A DNA stretch of 33,127 nt from NCBI GenBank assembly GCA_048394785.1, contig DBFJGL010000024.1, forward strand, positions 1-33,127. The letters are read 5' to 3'. The first letter of the stretch is position 1; every line of letters begins with the position of its first letter. Positions 1-7,968 of the stretch are shown here, one piece after another. Under the pieces are notes generated by a model. The model was not told the DNA's origin, made no database searches, and worked only from the letters and a program-made list of their open reading frames with translations. Source of the DNA: DBFJGL01 sp048394785. GTDB taxonomy: Bacteria > Bacillota > Clostridia > Christensenellales > CAG-917. The position numbers and the translations under genes are program-made.

Positions 1-2
1 GA

Positions 3-464
3 AAATATAAGAAGTGCCCGCGCTGCGAGCTGAATTGGATACCCAACGAGGAGGAATTGTGCGAGGTGTGCAAGGCGGAACTTGGCAAGTCCAGCAAGAT
101 TTCTTTGATAGAGGACGATGACGACGAGCTTTATGAGGAGCGCGTCTGTCCCGTATGCAAGGTAAACTATCTTGCCGACGACGAGGATATATGCGCCGCG
201 TGCAGAGCGGAGCAGGCGTCCAAGAAGATGAACAAGGTCGAGGAAGAAGATAATTGGCAGGAGTACGTCGAAGACGACGAGCCCATCGAGGCGGACGAGT
301 CGGAGGAAGTGTCGCTCAATCTCCTTCAAGAGGAGGAAGAAGACGGCGACGACGATTACGAAGAGGACAGCGTAGACGATTTTGACGAGTCCATTCCCGA
401 TTTCGACGACGATTATCTCGACGATGAGGAAGACGAGGAAGATAACGACGACGAGGAAGACTGA
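3..464 (+). CDS. C-terminal part of an acidic zinc-ribbon protein (5' end outside window)
   Basis: The frame is open from the left edge, so the true start lies upstream; the TTG at 57 is only an internal codon. The visible part has two Cys4 zinc-ribbon units: CPRC...CEVC within the first 25 residues, then CPVC...CAAC about 30 residues later. The last 75 or so residues are almost entirely Asp and Glu with a few Tyr and Phe, so the tail is disordered and strongly negative. Zinc ribbons of this kind bind nucleic acid or protein partners, and acidic tails often act as nucleic-acid mimics or chaperone-like tails. Neither role can be assigned here. The gene ends at its own terminator 9 bases after the stop, before proS. 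I do not recognise the family; the coding call is firm, the function unknown. Confidence 0.8.
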   Translation, partial: KYKKCPRCELNWIPNEEELCEVCKAELGKSSKISLIEDDDDELYEERVCPVCKVNYLADDEDICAACRAEQASKKMNKVEEEDNWQEYVEDDEPIEADESEEVSLNLLQEEEEDGDDDYEEDSVDDFDESIPDFDDDYLDDEEDEEDNDDEED

Positions 465-472
465 TTGCTGAG

Positions 473-499
473 GCAATGGTTCGCGCCATTGCTTTTTTT
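473..499 (+). terminator. Rho-independent terminator of the zinc-ribbon gene
   Basis: A 7-bp stem GCAATGG/CCATTGC (473-479 with 486-492) with a 6-base loop is followed by seven T at 493-499. It sits 9 bases after the stop codon. Its 3' arm also supplies the -35 box of the proS promoter. Confidence 0.85.
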
Positions 500-517
500 A
501 TGAACCGAGTGTACAAT
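489..517 (+). promoter_or_regulatory. proS promoter overlapping the upstream terminator
   Basis: TTGCTT (489-494) and TACAAT (512-517) are 17 bases apart, a sigma-A-like arrangement. The predicted start near 524 gives a leader of about ten bases that is little more than the Shine-Dalgarno sequence GAGGTGA. The -35 box lies in the 3' arm and first T bases of the preceding terminator. Confidence 0.55.
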
Positions 518-533
518 AGCATAGAGGTGAACT

Positions 534-1970
534 ATGGCAAAGGATAATCAATTTGTAAAAGAGGTTGCGGATATAGTCGAGGATTTTCCTCAATGGTATA
601 CCGACGTAATATTGAAGACGGAACTTGTCGATTACGGTCCCGTAAAGGGCACGATGGTCATTCGTCCGTACGGCTACGAGATATGGGAACATATTCAGGA
701 GGAGCTGAACAGGCGGTTTAAGGAAACAGGGCACAAGAACGCGTATTTTCCGATGTTTATACCGCTCAGCTATCTGATGAAAGAGGCGGAGCACGTAGAG
801 GGGTTTGCGCCCGAAGTCGCGCTTGTCACTCACGTCGGCAACACCGAACTCGACGAAAAGCTTGTGGTTCGCCCCACGTCGGAGACGATAATCTGCGATA
901 TGTATGCAAAATGGGTGCAAAGCTATCGCGACCTGCCCCTTCTCATAAATCAATGGGCTAACGTGGTGCGTTGGGAAAAGACGACGCGCCCCTTCCTCAG
1001 AACAAGCGAATTTTTGTGGCAGGAAGGACATACGCTGCACATAAGCGAGCAGGAAGCGCGCGAAGAAGCTTTGAAAATGCTCGAAGTATATCGCGAGTTT
1101 ATGGAAAACGTGCTCGCAATCGACGTGCTTATAGGCAGAAAGTCGGAAAAAGAGAAGTTTGCGGGAGCGGTGGAAACCTATTCTATGGAAGCGATGATGC
1201 TGGACGGCAAGTCCTTGCAGTCGGGTACCACGCATTATCTCGGGCAGAATTTCGCGTCGGCGTTCGAAATCAAATATCTTGACCGCGACGGCGTTCAGAA
1301 AAATCCCTATCAGACGAGCTGGGGAGTGTCAACCCGTCTTATCGGCGCGCTCATAATGGCGCACGGCGACCAGCGAGGGCTTAAACTGCCGCCCAGAGTC
1401 GCGCCCGTACAGGTTGTCGTAATTCCCGTTGCAGCGCATAAAGCGGGCGTGAGCGAAAGAGCCGAACAGCTTGCGGCGGAGCTCAAAGCCGCGGGCGTAA
1501 GAGTGGAGCTCGACGACAGAGAGCAATCTGTGGGGTGGAAGTTCAACGAATGGGAGATGAAGGGCGCGCCTTTGCGTCTTGAAATCGGACCGCGCGACAT
1601 CGAAAACGGTGTGTGCGTGCTCGCTCGCCGCGATACGCACGAAAAAATCGTTATGAACCTTTCGGATATAACTATGGGCATACCCGCGTTGCTTGACGAC
1701 ATACACAAAAATATGTTCAATCAGTCGAGAGAGTTTTTGCATTCGCACATAAAGGTCTGTACGGATATGGAAGGCTTGAAGGCTGAGGTTGAAAACAAGA
1801 ATTTCGTAAAGGCAATGTGGTGCGGCTGCCGCGAATGCGAAGACGCAATAAAAGCGGAAACGGCGGCGTCTTCGAGAGTTATGCCCTTTGACCAGACTCC
1901 CGTCGGCGACAAGTGCGTATATTGCGGAAAACCCGCGGATAAGGTAATCTATTTCGCAAAGAGTTATTGA
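534..1970 (+). CDS. proS: Prolyl-tRNA synthetase, archaeal/eukaryote-type
   Basis: This class II synthetase charges tRNA-Pro with proline in the cytosol. At 478 residues it is of the short archaeal/eukaryote-like type, which lacks the editing insertion of the longer (about 570-residue) bacterial type. Visible hallmarks are the motif 2 region with R-W-E-K-T-T-R-P-F-L-R-T-S-E (about 147-160), motif 3 H-G-D-Q-R-G-L-K-L-P-P (about 276-286) leading into the anticodon-binding domain, and a C-terminal zinc-binding extension with CGCREC and CVYC cysteine pairs ending in Tyr. The ATG at 534 has the Shine-Dalgarno AGAGGTGA just upstream. It is a single gene between a terminator and a convergent gene. 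This type is common in Clostridia and other Bacillota, so its presence is not odd in itself. Confidence 0.97.
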   Translation: MAKDNQFVKEVADIVEDFPQWYTDVILKTELVDYGPVKGTMVIRPYGYEIWEHIQEELNRRFKETGHKNAYFPMFIPLSYLMKEAEHVEGFAPEVALVTHVGNTELDEKLVVRPTSETIICDMYAKWVQSYRDLPLLINQWANVVRWEKTTRPFLRTSEFLWQEGHTLHISEQEAREEALKMLEVYREFMENVLAIDVLIGRKSEKEKFAGAVETYSMEAMMLDGKSLQSGTTHYLGQNFASAFEIKYLDRDGVQKNPYQTSWGVSTRLIGALIMAHGDQRGLKLPPRVAPVQVVVIPVAAHKAGVSERAEQLAAELKAAGVRVELDDREQSVGWKFNEWEMKGAPLRLEIGPRDIENGVCVLARRDTHEKIVMNLSDITMGIPALLDDIHKNMFNQSREFLHSHIKVCTDMEGLKAEVENKNFVKAMWCGCRECEDAIKAETAASSRVMPFDQTPVGDKCVYCGKPADKVIYFAKSY

Positions 1971-1996
1971 GATAAGCCATATATTTCAAAATAAAC

Positions 1997-2019
1997 TTTC
2001 GGAATTGAATTATCCGAAA
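1997..2019. terminator. Weak hairpin between convergent genes
   Basis: A 7-bp stem TTTCGGA/TCCGAAA with a 9-base loop lies 26 bases after proS. There is no T run on the plus side; the minus side has GTTTATTTTG after it. It may help end either transcript, but the case is weak. Confidence 0.3.
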
Positions 2020-2030
2020 AATAATAATCG

Positions 2031-3221
2031 TCAGCTTGCGATAAAGCGGCGCAAAACGAAAACAGACGGCAAAGCCGTCTGTTCTGCATCTCCGGGGATA
2101 AAGTTTGTGTCTTGCGGAACATCCTTTTCCGTTATGAGTTTAGGCTGTTCTTCCGCGCCGACAACCACCACGATATTGCCGTTATTGTCCGTGCGGTACA
2201 CTTCCATTCCGCGTGCTTTGAACCGTGTTAAAGCTTCTTGGGTGGGGTGTCCGTGTTTGCCTCCGCAGGAAATTATTGCGTATTCGCAGTCCACGGCGTC
2301 GAGGAATTCGTCGAGAGATGACGTGTCGCTGCCGTGGTGGGCGACTTTGAGATAATCGCAATCGATATTGCCTATGCGCTCGGCTATTATGGGTTCGTTT
2401 TCTTCGTTGCTGTCGCCTGTAAACACAAAGCGCACGTCGTTGTATTCGAGTATGCCCACTGGCGACACCGCGTTTTTGGAATAAGCGTCTTTATCTATTT
2501 TGTTTTCTTCGTAATATTGTTCGGTAGGACAGTAAAATTCAAGGCGGTACGTATTGTTTTCGTCTGCGATGACAATGGCGTTTTCGCTTTCGTTCTTATC
2601 CATATTGAAAATTATATTTGCTTCGGGTTCGGAAAGCGCGGCAATAAAGAACTCGGCATATATGTTGGTTCCTATTGTGTCTTCGTCCTTGAATACAGCC
2701 GTTTTTTCTTCGGGAAGCGCGGCAATTTCGTCACGCAGCCGCTGAGCCGTTGCAGACGTGCCCGTCGGTTCTGCAAGCGCATACGGCATATATACGTTGT
2801 CTACGTCAAACAGCTCCAAAACGTCGGGAAGGTAACTTACATGGTCGTTATCGCTGTGGGTGAGCATAAGATAATCGAGTTGGTCGTCGGGGACTTGTGC
2901 TTCGAGATATGCCTTTACCTCAGCCCAATCGCCGCCCTTATCCGTGCCGCAGTCGATGAGCATATCCTTTCCGTCGGGGAATTGTATGAGAATGCAATCG
3001 CCTTGTCCTATATCTATGAAATGTACCGCAAGTTCGCCGTCGCCGCGTTGCAGAGGCGGAGTGTTATCGCCCTCGGGGGTTATCAGCGACATTAAGTAGT
3101 CCCATTTGGCGGGGAAGCCGAAGTACAGCACGCAGAACGCTATCGCTATTATGAGAATGATTGCAACGATTGCGATGATAAGGTTTTTTGTTACTTTTAC
3201 ACTTGCTCGTCTTTTAGCCAT
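2031..3221 (-). CDS. Membrane-anchored ComEC-like metallo-beta-lactamase-fold hydrolase
   Basis: The protein has 396 residues. A short basic N-terminus is followed by one strongly hydrophobic helix (about 12-34), so the rest should lie outside the membrane as a tethered domain. The domain opens with HFIDIGQGDCILIQ and has T-H-S-D-N-D-H, the metal-binding signature in the form seen in ComEC/Rec2 C-terminal domains, then FTGDS and KVAHHGSDTSS with further metal ligands. Stand-alone secreted proteins of this kind are common in Clostridia and are thought to act as nucleases or phosphodiesterases; the substrate here is unknown. It lacks the ComEC channel helices, so it is not the DNA uptake permease. 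No Shine-Dalgarno precedes the ATG; the promoter is placed for a leaderless message. The last codons run through the terminator hairpin. Confidence 0.85.
   Translation of the reverse strand: MAKRRASVKVTKNLIIAIVAIILIIAIAFCVLYFGFPAKWDYLMSLITPEGDNTPPLQRGDGELAVHFIDIGQGDCILIQFPDGKDMLIDCGTDKGGDWAEVKAYLEAQVPDDQLDYLMLTHSDNDHVSYLPDVLELFDVDNVYMPYALAEPTGTSATAQRLRDEIAALPEEKTAVFKDEDTIGTNIYAEFFIAALSEPEANIIFNMDKNESENAIVIADENNTYRLEFYCPTEQYYEENKIDKDAYSKNAVSPVGILEYNDVRFVFTGDSNEENEPIIAERIGNIDCDYLKVAHHGSDTSSLDEFLDAVDCEYAIISCGGKHGHPTQEALTRFKARGMEVYRTDNNGNIVVVVGAEEQPKLITEKDVPQDTNFIPGDAEQTALPSVFVLRRFIAS
2053..2082 (-). terminator. Terminator inside the 3' end of the metallo-beta-lactamase gene
   Basis: ACAGACGGC and GCCGTCTGT form a 9-bp perfect stem with a 3-base loop (2062-2082). 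On the minus strand it is followed by TTTTCGTTTT. The stop codon lies beyond it at 2031, so the last 15 or so codons encode the terminator. Confidence 0.65.
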
Positions 3222-3227
3222 ATATAC

Positions 3228-3256
3228 ATTATACTTAATGCCGGACTCTGTGTAAA
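3228..3256 (-). promoter_or_regulatory. Promoter predicted to give a leaderless mRNA
   Basis: On the minus strand TTTACA (3256-3251) and TATAAT (3233-3228) are exactly 17 bases apart. Counting seven bases on from the last T of the -10 puts +1 at 3221, the A of the ATG. Confidence 0.65.
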
Positions 3257-3308
3257 CGAAAGAATTTTTAAGGTTTGCGGGTATACTGTCGATGCGTAGA
3301 GATTATCG

Positions 3309-3348
3309 CAAACAAACAAACAAAGACGGCTGCAATGCAACCGTCTTT
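3309..3348 (-). terminator. nifJ terminator
   Basis: The 8-bp stem AAAGACGG/CCGTCTTT (3322-3329 with 3341-3348) has an 11-base loop. On the minus strand it is followed by TTTGTTTGTTTG. It lies about 50 bases after the nifJ stop. Confidence 0.7.
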
Positions 3349-3400
3349 AGATTTGTTATTATCCTTATAAAATATATTATAAAGAATACAGGCAATGAGA

Positions 3401-6400
3401 TTATTCGAGGTAAGAAGCCGCCTTCTTCTTGTAGAATTCGCGCTTCTTCGCCGCGTCTTCCTCGTTCTTGGCAAAGAGAATTTTTGCCGCGTCTGGGTTT
3501 TGCTTGGCAAGGGACGCGTATCTGACTTCGCCCATAAGGAAGGATTGATAATCTTCGCTGGGGTCTTTGCTGTCGATGGACAGAGGAGATTTCTCGGTGC
3601 CGACCAACTCGGGGTTGTAACGGAAGAGCTGCCAATAACCGGTGTCGACCGCTTTCTTCATTTCAAGCTGGGACTTCATCATATTGATACCGTGGTTGAT
3701 GCAGGGTGCATACGCGATGATGATGGAAGGTCCGTGGTACGCTTCCGCTTCCGCCATAGCTTTGACAACCTGGTTCATATCCGCGCCCATTGAAACCTGA
3801 GCGACGTAAACGTAGCCGTAATCCATAGCAAGCAGAGCAAGGTCCTTTTTCTTGGTGCGCTTGCCGGTTGCCGCGAATTTGGCGATTGCGCCGGTAGGAG
3901 TGGATTTGGACGCTTGTCCGCCGGTGTTGGAGTAAACTTCGGTGTCGAGGACGAGAATGTTCACGTCTTCGCCGCTTGCGAGCACGTGGTCGACGCCGTT
4001 GTAACCGATGTCATACGCCCAGCCGTCGCCGCCGACAATCCAAACGGATTTCTTGATGAGGCAGTCTTTGCGCTGTTCGATGCTCTTTAACAGACCGAGG
4101 GTGATGCCGTTGGCTCTTTCGATTTCGGCGGGGAGCAGTTCGAGTATCTTCTTGCTTGCGATCTCCGACTTGGGACCGTCTTCCATAACGTCAATCCAAG
4201 CGGACAGAGCTTCTTTCATATCCTGCGAGATGTCGTCGAGACCGAGCAGATTGCGCATCATATTTGCAAGAATGTTTCTGCGTTGCGTATATGCGACGTG
4301 CATACCGTAGCCGAACTCCGCGTTGTCTTCAAAGAGGGAGTTTGCCCAAGCCGGACCTTTGCCCGCGTCGTTTACGGTGTAGGGGCAGGTAGGTGCGCTT
4401 CCGCCGTAAATGGAGGAGCAGCCCGTTGCGTTGGCGATGACCATTCTGTCGCCGAACAGCTGAGTAATCAGTTTGACGTAAGGAGTTTCGCCGCAGCCTG
4501 CGCACGCGCCGGAGAACTCAAACAAGGGTTTCTTGAACTGACTGCCCTTGACGGTGTCCGATTTGACGGTTGCGGTGGTTTCTTTAAGCGACGCCGCATA
4601 ATCCCAATTCGCGGCTTCTTTTGCGATGGCTTCGTCGAGCGGAACCATCTTCAACGCCTTTTCCTTGGAGGGGCAGACCTGTACGCAGTTGCTGCAACCT
4701 GTGCAGTCGTAGGGGCTGACCTGCATACGGAATTCGTAACCCTTTACGCCGGTAGCGGGCTTGGTCGCAAATGTTTCGGGCTTGTCGGCAAGCTCGTCTG
4801 CGGTTGCGAGCGTGGGACGAATACACGCGTGGGGGCACACGAGAGAGCAGCGGTTGCACTGAATGCAGTTGTCCATAATCCATTCGGGTACGCTGACGGC
4901 TATGCCGCGTTTCTCGAACTTGGTGGTGCCTGTGGGCACGGTGCCGGAGGGAGTAAACGCCGATACGGGCAGCTTGTCGCCTTCCTGCGAGAGAATGGGA
5001 TGAACGAAATTCTTGAAGTAATCGTCTTCGGGCAGTGCCAAAGGCGCGGCTCCGCTGGTGGTAGTTTTCCAGCTTTCGGGATATTTGACTTCTTTCAGAC
5101 CGACGATGGCGTTATCGATGCAGGCGCAGTTCATGTTGACAACCGCGTCGCCCTTCTTGCCGTAGGTCTTTTTGATAGCCTCTTTCATAAAGCGTTCTGC
5201 GTCTTCGTAAGGAATGATGTTCGCGAGCTTGAAGAACGCAGCCTGCATAACGGTGTTGACGCCCTTGCTTGCGCCGAGCTCCTGAATGACCTTCAGACCG
5301 TTCAAGGTATAGAACTTGATTTTCTTCTGCGCAATCATATTTTTCATTGCCGCAGGAAGTTTGGTATCCATTTCCTCGGGAGCCCACTGAGAGTTGAGCA
5401 GGAAGGTGCCGCCCTCTTTGAGGTCGGAGAGCATATCGTAACGGAGAACGTAGGACGCGTTATGGCACGCGACGAAGTCCGCTTGGTCGATAAGATAAGT
5501 GCTTCTGATGGGCTTGTCGGAGAAACGCAGGTGAGAAATGGTTATACCGCCCGACTTTTTGGAGTCGTACGCGAAATATGCCTGCGCGTATTTATCGGTG
5601 TGGTCGCCGATAATCTTGATGGAGTTCTTGTTCGCGCCGACTGTGCCGTCGGAACCGAGTCCGTAGAATTTGCAGGAAATGGTGCTCGACTCTGCGGCGT
5701 CGATTTTCTCTTTGACGTCGAGAGAGGTGAACGTCACGTCGTCGTTGATACCGACGGTGAAGTGGTCCTTTTTCGCGCCGTTCATATTCTCGAAGATGGC
5801 GTTGACCATAGAGGGGTTGAACTCTTTGCTGCCAAGACCGTAACGTCCTGCGAGAATTTCTTTATTGATATTCGCGCCGTTCAACGCGGTTACGACGTCG
5901 AGATAGAGGGGGTCGCCCAACGCGCCCGGCTCCTTGGTGCGGTCGAGCACGGTGATAGTCTTGACCGAGGAGGGGATTGCCGCGATAAGTTCTTTTGCGG
6001 GGAAGGGACGGAAAAGTCTGATTTTGACAACGCCGACCTTGTGTCCGCGAGCGTTGAGATAATCGACGGTTTCTTCGACTGCTTCCGCACCGCTGCCCAT
6101 AAGGACGATAACGCGGTCGGCGTCCGCCGCTCCGTAGTAGTCGACGAGGTTGTATTTTCTGCCCGTGAGCTCGCCTACCTTATCCATCATTTTCTGAACG
6201 ATGCCGGGAACCGCTTCGTAGTGCTTGTTGCAGGCCTCTCTGTTCTGGAAGTAGATGTCGGGGTTCTGCGCCGTACCGTTCTGATGGGGGTGTTCGGGGT
6301 TGAGCGAACGAGCGCGGAAACGGTTGATGGTTTCCATATCGACGAGTTTTGCGATTTCTTCGTAGTCGATAGCCTCGATTTTGCTGACTTCGTGCGAGGT

Positions 6401-6922
6401 TCTGAAACCGTCGAAGAAGTGCAGGAAAGGCACTGAGCTTTCAAGCGTGGAAAGGTGCGCGACAAGCGCGAGGTCCATAACTTCCTGAACGCTGTTTGCG
6501 GCAAGCATTGCAAAACCGGTCTGGCGGCAAGCCATAACGTCGGAATGGTCGCCGAAGATGTTGAGCGCGTGTCCCGCGACGCTTCTTGCGGAAACGTGGA
6601 ACACTGCGGGCAGCAGTTCGCCGGCTATTTTGTACATATTGGGTATCATCAGCAGCAAACCTTGGCTGGCGGTGAAAGTGGTTGTCAGCGCGCCTGCGGC
6701 AAGAGAGCCGTGCACCGCGCCCGCGGCACCAGCTTCGGATTGCATTTCGCAGACTTTGAGCACGTTGCCCAAAATATTCTTTCTGCCTGCGCCTGCCCAC
6801 TCGTCACAGCTCTCCGCCATAGGAGAGGACGGCGTGATGGGGTAGATTGCCGCAACGTCGGAAAACGCATAAGCGATATGCGCCGCAGCGGTGTTACCGT
6901 CAATGGTCATTTTTTTACTCAT
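3401..6922 (-). CDS. nifJ: Pyruvate:ferredoxin (flavodoxin) oxidoreductase
   Basis: This cytosolic homodimeric enzyme converts pyruvate and CoA to acetyl-CoA and CO2 and passes electrons to ferredoxin, a central step of anaerobic fermentation. At 1173 residues it is the full single-chain form. In order: domain I with AAIYPITPSSPMAE (about 24-37); the central gamma-type domain; two 4Fe-4S clusters, CIQCNRCSLVCP (about 685) and CTGCSNCVQVCP (about 739); CAGCGETPY (about 804) for the proximal cluster; and the thiamine-diphosphate site GDGWAYDIG...TEVYSNTGGQ (about 965-1005). Start choice: GGAGG lies ten bases before the ATG at 6922, and Met5 is too far from it. It is a single-gene unit with its own strong promoter and terminator. 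No truncation or missing key residue was seen. Confidence 0.98.
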   Translation of the reverse strand: MSKKMTIDGNTAAAHIAYAFSDVAAIYPITPSSPMAESCDEWAGAGRKNILGNVLKVCEMQSEAGAAGAVHGSLAAGALTTTFTASQGLLLMIPNMYKIAGELLPAVFHVSARSVAGHALNIFGDHSDVMACRQTGFAMLAANSVQEVMDLALVAHLSTLESSVPFLHFFDGFRTSHEVSKIEAIDYEEIAKLVDMETINRFRARSLNPEHPHQNGTAQNPDIYFQNREACNKHYEAVPGIVQKMMDKVGELTGRKYNLVDYYGAADADRVIVLMGSGAEAVEETVDYLNARGHKVGVVKIRLFRPFPAKELIAAIPSSVKTITVLDRTKEPGALGDPLYLDVVTALNGANINKEILAGRYGLGSKEFNPSMVNAIFENMNGAKKDHFTVGINDDVTFTSLDVKEKIDAAESSTISCKFYGLGSDGTVGANKNSIKIIGDHTDKYAQAYFAYDSKKSGGITISHLRFSDKPIRSTYLIDQADFVACHNASYVLRYDMLSDLKEGGTFLLNSQWAPEEMDTKLPAAMKNMIAQKKIKFYTLNGLKVIQELGASKGVNTVMQAAFFKLANIIPYEDAERFMKEAIKKTYGKKGDAVVNMNCACIDNAIVGLKEVKYPESWKTTTSGAAPLALPEDDYFKNFVHPILSQEGDKLPVSAFTPSGTVPTGTTKFEKRGIAVSVPEWIMDNCIQCNRCSLVCPHACIRPTLATADELADKPETFATKPATGVKGYEFRMQVSPYDCTGCSNCVQVCPSKEKALKMVPLDEAIAKEAANWDYAASLKETTATVKSDTVKGSQFKKPLFEFSGACAGCGETPYVKLITQLFGDRMVIANATGCSSIYGGSAPTCPYTVNDAGKGPAWANSLFEDNAEFGYGMHVAYTQRRNILANMMRNLLGLDDISQDMKEALSAWIDVMEDGPKSEIASKKILELLPAEIERANGITLGLLKSIEQRKDCLIKKSVWIVGGDGWAYDIGYNGVDHVLASGEDVNILVLDTEVYSNTGGQASKSTPTGAIAKFAATGKRTKKKDLALLAMDYGYVYVAQVSMGADMNQVVKAMAEAEAYHGPSIIIAYAPCINHGINMMKSQLEMKKAVDTGYWQLFRYNPELVGTEKSPLSIDSKDPSEDYQSFLMGEVRYASLAKQNPDAAKILFAKNEEDAAKKREFYKKKAASYLE

Positions 6923-6955
6923 ACAGGATTAACCTCCAATAATTATCTCAGTCAA

Positions 6956-6972
6956 CGCCGCTTTTCGGCGGC
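6956..6972 (-). other. Hairpin at the predicted 5' end of the nifJ mRNA
   Basis: GCCGC and GCGGC with six bases between them begin at the predicted nifJ transcription start. A stem at the very 5' end can protect an mRNA from decay; that role here is inference. Confidence 0.35.
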
Positions 6973-6978
6973 AGAAAT

Positions 6979-7007
6979 ATTATAGTCCGCGCGCGATATT
7001 TAGTCAA
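6979..7007 (-). promoter_or_regulatory. Strong nifJ promoter
   Basis: On the minus strand TTGACT (7007-7002) and TATAAT (6984-6979) are separated by 17 bases, close to the sigma-A consensus. The predicted start is near 6972, giving a 49-base leader with GGAGG. Confidence 0.75.
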
Positions 7008-7099
7008 ACGAATTAAGTATATAATAATAGATACATAAAATATCGGTATAAACCGAATAAGAGGATATTTCGCGCGGTTGAAAAGATATGCGGCTGCAA

Positions 7100-7128
7100 T
7101 TTACTTTTTTATGTCGCCGTGCTATAAT
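7100..7128 (+). promoter_or_regulatory. Promoter of the ecf-truA operon, predicted leaderless
   Basis: TTTACT (7100-7105) and TATAAT (7123-7128) are 17 bases apart. The predicted +1 is 7135, the A of the ecfA1 ATG. This decides the start and leaves no room for a riboswitch in a leader. Confidence 0.65.
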
Positions 7129-7134
7129 GCGGCT

Positions 7135-7968
7135 ATGTCGCAAATTGTTTTGAAAAACGTAAATTATAATTATTCCGTAGGCGAGGGCAAGGCGTTGCGC
7201 GCGCTTAAAAACGTCGGTTTTACGGTGGAAAAGGGCGAATTTGTCGCGCTTTTAGGTATGAACGGGAGCGGAAAAAGCACGCTTGCGAAACTGCTCAACG
7301 GACTGTTTGTGCCCTCCTCGGGGGCGGTTATCGTCGACGGAACGGACACCGCGGACGAGGAGCATATTTTCGATATACGCAGAAAAGCGGGAATGGTGTT
7401 TCAGAACCCCGACAATCAGACCGTTGCGACTATAATCGAAGACGACGTGGCGTTCGGTCCCGAAAATATCGGCGTGCCGCGCGAGGAAATAGTCGAGCGC
7501 GTGGAGTGGGCGCTCGACGCTGTCGGAATGACGGAATACCGTAACAAAACCGCGTCCAAACTGTCGGGCGGGCAGAAACAGAGAGTCGCCATAGCGGGCG
7601 TTCTCGCAATGCGCCCCGAAATCATTATTTTCGACGAGTCCACCTCGATGTTAGACCCTAAGGGCAGAGAGGAGATTATGGACATCGCGGTAAAGCTCAA
7701 CAAGCAGGGAATTACGGTGCTGAACATAACTCACAATATGGAAGAAGCCGCCCTTGCGGACAGAGTCATCGTGTTAAAGCAGGGCAAAATCGCGCTGGAC
7801 GGCACTCCAAAAGAGGTGTTTGCGTCCGAGCTTGTCAAGGACTGCGGCTTGCTTTTGCCGCCTATTACCGAGCTTGCGGCAGGACTTAAAGAGGACGGTT
7901 TCGAGTTCGACGGCGTGATAACCACGCAAGACGAGTTGGTGGAGGAAATATGCAGGCAGTTGAAATAA
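7135..7968 (+). CDS. ecfA1: Energy-coupling factor transporter ATPase EcfA1
   Basis: This is the first of two ATPases that power ECF-type vitamin and metal uptake on the inner face of the membrane. It has 277 residues: Walker A GMNGSGKST (41-49), a Q-loop FQNPDNQT, the ABC signature LSGGQKQRVAIAG, and Walker B IIIFDEST followed by a D-loop SMLDPKGR. The serine after Walker B Glu (DEST for the usual DEPT) is normal for EcfA1. The open frame extends upstream to 7078, but that start would lie before the -35 box, so ATG 7135 is used; there is no Shine-Dalgarno. It overlaps ecfA2 by 19 bases. No S component (substrate-binding protein) is nearby, so this is the shared group II type module serving several separately encoded S components. 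Confidence 0.95.
   Translation: MSQIVLKNVNYNYSVGEGKALRALKNVGFTVEKGEFVALLGMNGSGKSTLAKLLNGLFVPSSGAVIVDGTDTADEEHIFDIRRKAGMVFQNPDNQTVATIIEDDVAFGPENIGVPREEIVERVEWALDAVGMTEYRNKTASKLSGGQKQRVAIAGVLAMRPEIIIFDESTSMLDPKGREEIMDIAVKLNKQGITVLNITHNMEEAALADRVIVLKQGKIALDGTPKEVFASELVKDCGLLLPPITELAAGLKEDGFEFDGVITTQDELVEEICRQLK

Noticed and set aside
498..1235. Open frame of 245 codons on the minus strand
   Set aside because: It is antisense to proS and runs into the terminator region; it shows no domain.
4283..6436. Open frame of 717 codons on the plus strand
   Set aside because: It is antisense to nifJ, has no recognisable domain and no ribosome site, and reflects the codon bias of the real gene.
7078..7134. 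N-terminal extension of ecfA1
   Set aside because: It starts before the promoter -35 box and does not match the family start.
6923..7134. Riboswitch before the ECF operon
   Set aside because: The promoter abuts the start codon, so there is no leader on that strand, and the nifJ leader of 49 bases is too short.
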